The notes under the pieces were generated by a model. It did no database searches. It worked only from the letters and a program-made list of their open reading frames with translations, and was not told the DNA's origin. 64,000 nt of DNA from Amphibalanus amphitrite (taxonomy: Eukaryota > Arthropoda > Thecostraca > Balanomorpha > Balanidae), in assembly GCF_019059575.1 (NCBI RefSeq), contig NW_024882725.1:62001-126000 (forward strand), written 5' to 3'. Shown here in pieces: positions 59,840 through 64,000 of this stretch. Numbering within the stretch: position 1 is the stretch's first letter; each line of letters opens with the position of its first letter. A program made the translations under genes and the position numbers.

Positions 59840-60005
59840 TCGAAGATATCCCGGTATAGCGGGATATCCCGGCCGCTTCGAATCCCTTAAGGATGTTCTT
59901 CCGCGTGAAGGTGGCGTTTAAGGCACGACGAAAAATCGACGCCACCTGGTAGAGGTCGATGTGACGTCCCGGGTTCGCCATCTGTCGCCGGGTGCCGAAA
60001 GCCAA
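59840..60005 (-). pseudogene. Pogo/Tigger-like transposase, C-terminal segment
   Basis: The minus-strand frame from 60005 reads NPGRHIDLYQVASIFRRALN, then ATFTRKNILKGFEAAGISRY. This matches the end of the DDE region of pogo-like (CENP-B/jerky-type) transposases, where a 'GF+.tGI.P' motif follows 'T..NI'. The catalytic residues and helix-turn-helix are not found in the element. The frame then runs to 59649 through an Ala/Pro/Leu repeat (AAAVLQPPA) made by a GC-rich tandem repeat at 59665-59775. It identifies the family but cannot act. Confidence 0.7.
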
Positions 60006-60453
60006 TCAGCGGACACCTTGGTTAGGTCGTCCCTTGCATTTAGACTGCGCCGCATTACCATCCTCAGCGGCAGAACTTAGCGCAGCGCGTCGCTCGCAGA
60101 CTAGGCAAAAAATCAACTGAGTCGCTGGGCGGTCAATTCGCCCCGTATGGGGCGGCCAATTTACCCCAATATGACATTTTTAGGAAAAGGGTTCCGCAGA
60201 CAATCAAAAATTGTTACTTAAACTTGCAAAAGGGTCAGACAGCTCCCTGAATCACCAGATTGTTCTACCAATAGAGTTAAAATTTTGATGTCACCCAAAT
60301 AAGGGACACCATGCAACTTTTCGTAAAGAAGAAAAAGTTACGATTTTTAGCCAAAATTCAAATATCGTTGGCTTTACAAAAAACTGGGCGTCGCCGAGTT
60401 TCCTTAGTTTCTTTCCAAAGTAGTTTTTATGACGGCGGATGGTGCCATATTAA

Positions 60454-61488
60454 CCCTCGCCCTGGCAGGGGGGGGGGTCGATGCGACCCCCCCCTAAGGT
60501 TTTTCAAAGATAGCGTAAAAACGGCGGCGCGCAGCGCCGCCAAATTTGGCACAGCTTATGGGGCAACCTTTTTACACATAACCTGAAAATTCCAGGTCCA
60601 GGTGACCTTGGGTCAGGTCACCAGTTCAGAAAAACCGGTACAAGGTCATGGTCAAATCTCAATTTTCTTTTTGCACCTGTCCAACGCACAGTTTTGGACT
60701 GATTTCCTTCAAACTTTCAGGATGTGCTAAGTTTACCGAGTTGTATAACATATAGTCCGGCTTTTTTGAGGTCACTGACCTGAGGTCAGTTAGAGGTCAT
60801 TACGTCGTAATGTTAAGCCTATGGGAAAATACTAAATTCGGAAAATACTGGAGATATCCGCTTTGTTCTATCACTTTTGTGCTTTGAAACTACAGTACTT
60901 AACAGCAGGTCACTTGGTGCTTCTTTGTTTGGTGTTCTTATCCATGGGTCAGGTCAAATGAGGTCAACTGAGGTCAAATGACGTTTTTGCCAATAACTTG
61001 GCACATAATGACGCTAGAGCTTAAAAAATGGTATCATTGTGTTCCTGGTGATCAGCCGAATCGAATGATATACGATATGATGCAATTTGGTTAACTTGAA
61101 CTTAATTTACTAATTTAAGTTTACTTAAAATTTAAGAAAAACTTTAAGTACACTTAAGCAAGCTAACAAGTATATCATTCGACGCGCCTTGACGTGCTGA
61201 GTTCACTGGTGCTTTTCATTTTGCTCTATCTTAATTAGATCAAAAGTTATAAGCGAAAAACTTTTGACCTGTTTTTAGCGAAATTTTTACATTTATACCC
61301 CCAAAACCCCCCTAAATATTGACCTAGAGCAACCAAATTTGCACAGGGGCGAGAACTCCAGGGGGCCCACCTACCTACCAAATTTGGTGTTTCTAGGTGC
61401 CATAGGAGCCAATCGCGAGGGGGGGTCACATCGACCCCCCCCCCCCCTGCCAGGCCGTGTTATGAAAAATGCCCTGCCAGGGCGAGGG
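60454..61488. mobile_element. TTAA-type element, family A, copy 3
   Basis: Flanked by TTAA at 60450-60453 and 61489-61492. Same orientation and near-identical text as copy 2, including the empty TTAG site and a perfect IR1 (AGGTCACTGACCT) at 60769-60781. It is inserted in the pogo-like element, so it is younger than that element. Confidence 0.9.
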
Positions 61489-61577
61489 TTAAAAAATAAT
61501 CGCTCGGGACCGTCAAAACGCGTAGACATCGGGCGGCCAAAGTGACCCGGGCGGCCAAATGACCCCGCTCTCCCCTA

Positions 61578-62380
61578 CTTATTGTCCGAATCCTAGCCGA
61601 TTCTTGTCCGAATCCTGAATCCTGCGCCTATGCCTGAATCTTGCGGGACAAATATCTGCCCCCGTACAGAGCATCGGGGAAACTTTTTCTGGCGTTATAA
61701 TTACTCACTAACAGGAATCCTGTTGGCAGAGTGAGGCGTCATATACCAATTGATCTTGGATACTCTCGCCTTATAGAAAGTTGCGAAAGATATTTGAATC
61801 TTTCGCTGCTCGAACGTATTATATGAAATGGATTGCGACAGGACTTCTCATTTCATACCTGAAACCCCTCAGATGATCTTACTCCTTGGGATGACGTTAT
61901 CCGCGTTTACTGTTTGAACTACGCACCCCTCACTACCATCCGTTAATGTGTTTGACAAAGTGCTAATGCAAGGCCATAGACTGAGCTTACGGAACAATAA
62001 ATCAATCCCAGTAGCGCACCATAACGAAATTGAAACGAGAAAGAACTGCTCGGTGGGATTTCTGGGGGTGAACTATGAAACATCACCGAGCTGGAGAGTA
62101 AAAACCGCAAAATGAGCCGGCCGCTTAGCACCGCAGTTGGCGCAGTTCACTCTGCCGTTGAGCTGTTCCCGACCGGCTCTCCTACCTCTCCCCAAGATTG
62201 CCGACTCCCCCTCTCCCTCTCCCGCGCCGAGTGACGGCACTAGTTCGCCTCTCCGCCGGCCGGGCCCGCTGGCAGACCGTGCGTATGAATTATTCGCCTG
62301 CTCCCGAGGTCCATTGTCCAGTGTTCTGTGTTTCATCAAGGGCTCCACAATTGGAATATTAACTGTTGTGTTCATTTCAG
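61578..62380. other. Upstream of the sim-like exon: no feature seen
   Basis: A GC-rich stretch at 62110-62280 has no recognisable domain. The last bases, TTGTGTTCATTTCAG, are the acceptor of the next exon. Confidence 0.4.
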
Positions 62381-62736
62381 AGGCAGCAGGCGGCGGCCGA
62401 TCGTCTCAGACCTGGCCGGGGTCGGGGGCTGAGGTCGGGGGCCGTCCGGAGAGGCACCGTGACCCGCTCGGTAGCCCGGTCCGCCGCAGTTGTGTGTCAC
62501 CGTCCGGCACCTCCAGATGAGCCGGTAGTGGACCCTGCCGGCCGTCAGGTGTCCTCAGCAGCAAAGAACACCAGTCAGAACCCACCGCAGACGGCAGCCA
62601 GCCGCAGCTGCTGCAGCTTCCGGACAGCGGCGTCTGCTGAGGGATCTCCTCCACACCCAGCGGAGGAGTCTGACGGACTCGGCTCACCTGCTAACGCCTC
62701 TGCTGACCGTCACAGTCCTTCACACCTGCCGGCGCA
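62381..62736 (+). other. 5' leader part of the sim-like exon
   Basis: It begins at the acceptor GTTCATTTCAG|AGG and runs to the ATG at 62737. An acceptor here means at least one upstream exon is non-coding. A short ATG-led frame occurs at 62516. Confidence 0.6.
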
Positions 62737-62911
62737 ATGAAGGAGAAGAGCAAGAACGCTGCGCGCAGCCGACGCGAGAAGGAGAACTCTGAGTTTGAGC
62801 AGCTGGGCCGTCTGCTGCCGCTGAGTTCAGCCATCAGCAGCCAGCTTGACAAGGCGAGCATCATCCGGCAGACCATCAGCTACCTGAAACTGCACAACAT
62901 GTACCCGAACG
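62737..62911 (+). CDS. sim-like: Single-minded-like bHLH-PAS transcription factor, first coding exon (bHLH)
   Basis: The exon encodes residues 1-58 and the first base of a Gly codon, ending AACG|GTGAGT in phase 1. The basic region [17 protein letters not shown] is essentially that of SIM proteins; NPAS1/3, trachealess and HIF have RKEKSRDAA instead. Helix 1, loop and helix 2 follow: [20 protein letters not shown], then [20 protein letters not shown]. Several positions depart from the usual EFYELAKLLPLP and RLTTSYLKMR. Members dimerise with ARNT/tango through the bHLH and PAS domains and act in the nucleus in midline and other development. The PAS exons lie beyond the window. The start is firm because SIM proteins begin at this Met. 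Confidence 0.85.
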
Positions 62912-64000
62912 GTGAGTACAACCGAGAAAACCCGGGAGGGATATGTTTTGCTTACTTTACTTGGGGCTGCACAGCGCACAATTCATAGGACTGGCAGTGG
63001 AATGGAATACTCGTAATATCCATTTTCTGTCCGCTTCGCCAGCCCGTACCCTGCCGACGGCACATTTCGGACCTATGCCGTATCCCCGTGTCGGGCGGAG
63101 GGATTGGAGGTTCTCCCCAATGCTCCCCGATCCTCCCCGTTCTCCTGTGAGGCTGACCCCGCGGCTCCCGCAGCGCGCGCCACGGTCCGTCCGCGGCGCG
63201 GCGCGTGGCGCTCCAGCGGCGGCGACAAAGCGCGACAAACCAGCCCAAACAGCGGCCTTTGTGGGGCCGTCGCTAATGAGGCTCCACCGCTGCCGACATC
63301 GTCCTCCTCAATGGGAGGCGCCGACACGACGGTCCGTCGGCCCGCGTCGGCGGCGGCGGCGCAGCGCGGCTGCAATAACGAGCGCCGGTGATCCTGGCGC
63401 ATTATAGACAATTACGGCACCACTCGCCCGGAGAGAGGTGAGCAATTATCGTAACAAAGGGGACGGCGGCGCGCGCGCCGTCTGTGTGCAGTGGCACTAG
63501 CGGCTGATGAGATCGGCGCGCGGCCCGACGACGACTGTTGGTCCACGGATTTGGCGGCGATCGATGGCGCGCCCAAGGAGCAGAGGCGCTCAGCGGCTGA
63601 CGGTTCTTTGCTGGACGAGAGCGCCTGGTGATAGCATGATAATACGGGGCGATTCGAGAGATTATTCAGAGATTTGGCGAGAGATCCGGGATAAATGAAG
63701 AATGGTAAGTGGCATGGTGGCTGTCGATCTGATATGCGTTACTCTGAGAGGATATGCTGGTGCTGAGTGTTCACACATAACGTGGCATGCGCAACATAAT
63801 GTTTCCTTACTTACGGTAGGAGCAGTGACACCAAATGTATATTTAACGATGCAAAATTATGGAAGGAATTAAAACGTCCATAGGGATGCTTTTGGACCTT
63901 TCATTTTGTTCAAACGACAGGAGGCGCTTGCAATTCAAACATTCAAAGGTGTCGAATTCGCCGCCGTATTACCGAACAGTCTGTACTCTCTGGCTATCCC
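62912..64000 (+). other. First coding intron of the sim-like gene (partial)
   Basis: GC-rich at 63050-63500, AT-richer after. No PAS coding sequence is seen before the window ends. Confidence 0.5.

Larger units (their letters stand above)
58794..61575. mobile_element. TA-inserted pogo-like element (word TTTGGCCG) with transposase tail and family A insertion
   Basis: The left end is AGGGAGAGCGGGGCGATTTG and the complement of the right end GGGGAGAGCGGGGTCATTTG; both continue GGCCGCC. TA flanks both sides (58792-58793, 61576-61577). The word recurs internally (GGGGTCATTTGGCCGGG at 59000 and 59021; GGGCGGTCAATT at 60128; GGGCGGCCAA at 61531). It carries the end of a pogo-like transposase on the minus strand. 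A 1035-bp family A element sits at 60454. Confidence 0.85.

Noticed and set aside
59649-59840. Pro/Ala-rich domain of the pogo-like transposase
   Set aside because: It is the translation of a GC-rich tandem repeat and not part of the conserved family sequence.

Overview
Eukaryotic nuclear DNA. Introns have GT..AG borders, genes are widely spaced and GC-rich in their exons, and about half of the window is transposon-derived repeat. The genes (a single-minded-type bHLH-PAS factor, a USP37-type deubiquitinase piece, a secreted leucine-rich-repeat protein, a small Gly/Arg-rich secreted peptide) fit an invertebrate. I favour an arthropod, perhaps a crustacean, but the sequence alone does not prove this.

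Layout. 1-4.3 kb: a TTAA-type repeat split by a 3.2-kb TA-inserted transposon. 4.78-26.74 kb (+): one gene in eight exons for a 546-residue secreted LRR protein; every splice junction keeps frame and the 17 repeats join without a gap. Its introns carry most of the repeats of the first third, including a nest at 6.1-11.0 kb up to four insertions deep. A USP37-like C-terminal piece with a poly(A) tract (16.2-17.2 kb) lies in intron 3 and is probably a retrocopy. 28.6-29.85 kb (-): a two-exon gene with a TATA box for a 77-residue cationic secreted peptide. 30.8 kb: a tRNA-derived SINE. 32.2-53.1 kb: mainly nested TTAA elements and featureless DNA, with a GC-rich CCAAT promoter-like block and possible first exon at 46.0-46.3 kb. 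47.5, 54-61.6 kb: pogo-like elements, one with a transposase tail, and more TTAA elements. 62.38-62.91 kb (+): the first coding exon of a sim-like bHLH-PAS gene, which runs off the window; the 46.3-kb block could be its leader.

The most unusual content is the repeat population. At least eleven families of about 0.9-1.2 kb, unrelated over much of their length, share one plan: TTAA target site, CCC(T/G)CG-like tips, a family-specific terminal word that is duplicated at one end only, a G-run/C-run hairpin next to the tip, a GC palindrome, and many AGGTCA half-sites that include perfect inverted repeats spaced by one base (ecdysone-receptor type) and direct repeats spaced by one base (RXR/HNF4 type). 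A second, TA-inserting group (pogo-like) repeats the same logic: common outermost bases plus a family-specific inner word that also recurs inside the element. Empty and filled copies within the window define target sites directly. In the LRR gene several exon borders have been tandemly copied into the adjoining intron, giving arrays of splice-site-like sequence.
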